Source of the DNA: DASYUM01 sp036001225
Lineage (GTDB): Bacteria > Methylomirabilota > Methylomirabilia > Rokubacteriales > DASRDR01
Reading direction: 5' to 3'
DNA length: 28,508 bases
NCBI GenBank assembly: GCA_036001225.1
Contig: DASYUM010000270.1
Location: 1-28,508, forward strand
The notes under the pieces are model-generated. The model was not told the DNA's origin, did no database searches, and saw only the letters and a program-made list of their open reading frames with translations. Both the position numbers and the translations under genes were made by a program. Shown in pieces: positions 28,499 through 28,508 of the stretch; within the stretch, counting starts at the first letter, position 1, and each line of letters starts with the position of its first letter.

Positions 28499-28508
28499 AT
28501 GCGCGCGA
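28499..28508 (+). CDS. Start of a further gene (cut by right edge)
   Basis: ATG at 28499 is preceded by GAGGAG with 7 bases spacing, a strong ribosome site, and reads Met-Arg-Ala before the window ends. Nothing can be said about its product. Confidence 0.45.

Noticed and set aside
1..28508. CRISPR arrays, tRNA or rRNA genes, insertion sequences and phage genes
   Set aside because: No regularly spaced repeats, cloverleaf-like segments, rRNA motifs or transposase/integrase motifs were recognised. Gaps between genes are short and are mostly filled by palindromic repeats.

Overview
The window is very GC-rich, almost fully coding bacterial chromosome. Gene density is high, many neighbouring genes overlap by 4 bases (ATGA or GTGA), GTG starts are common, and stop codons are often followed by GC-rich hairpin repeats. 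The gene content (ABC importers, CoA-thioester catabolism, LPS-type glycosyltransferases, exported redox proteins) points to a Gram-negative-type, free-living, probably soil or subsurface organism. The overall style recalls Candidatus Rokubacteria/Methylomirabilota; that is an impression from gene style, not something proven here. No rRNA, tRNA, CRISPR array or transposase was seen.

Layout. (1) 1-5221, minus strand: HMG-CoA-lyase-like enzyme, sugar-type ABC importer (binding protein and two permeases; no ATPase in view) and an enoyl-CoA hydratase cut by the left edge. (2) 5286-5450: a methyltransferase C-terminal remnant. (3) 5483-9364, minus: CaiB-type CoA-transferase, enoyl-CoA hydratase, acyl-CoA dehydrogenase and a Uma2-type nuclease-fold protein. 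These diverge from a TetR regulator plus DinB-fold protein (9489-10708), with a sigma70-type promoter and a perfect 14-bp palindrome between them. (4) 10839-13334, minus: LPS-core-type glycosyltransferases (GT9, GT2) and a 2OG-Fe(II) oxygenase. (5) 13490-18890, minus: one long co-directional cluster of M20-like peptidase, aldo/keto reductase, polar amino-acid ABC importer and DUF3830 protein. It diverges from a tiny exported peptide and a DUF1989 (urea-carboxylase-associated) protein, and looks like an uptake and breakdown unit for an amino-acid-like or amide compound. (6) 19796-22618, minus: a tightly coupled operon of exported peroxiredoxin, exported TlpA-like thioredoxin-fold protein, PQQ-type sugar dehydrogenase and DinB protein. 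(7) 22813-28508, plus: YtcJ-like amidohydrolase, a 71-aa protein, an ECF sigma factor with its membrane anti-sigma factor, a DUF4139 protein, a small membrane/exported protein, and the first codons of another gene.

The most notable content is in region 6. Both redox genes are interrupted by an in-frame TGA exactly where the catalytic cysteine belongs: T-x-x-U in the peroxiredoxin and U-x-x-C in the TlpA-like protein. Each TGA is followed at the expected distance by a hairpin fitting the bacterial SECIS pattern. They are best read as two adjacent selenoproteins forming an extracytoplasmic peroxide-reducing pair, not as two pseudogenes.

Two other recurrent patterns link distant parts of the window. 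A mosaic hairpin repeat starts with CTAG and in three cases supplies the TAG stop codon of the preceding gene. Two promoters of identical design (GGAACTY, 16 bp, TCTMAC) lie before the ECF sigma gene and before the DUF4139 gene, suggesting a small envelope-stress regulon.
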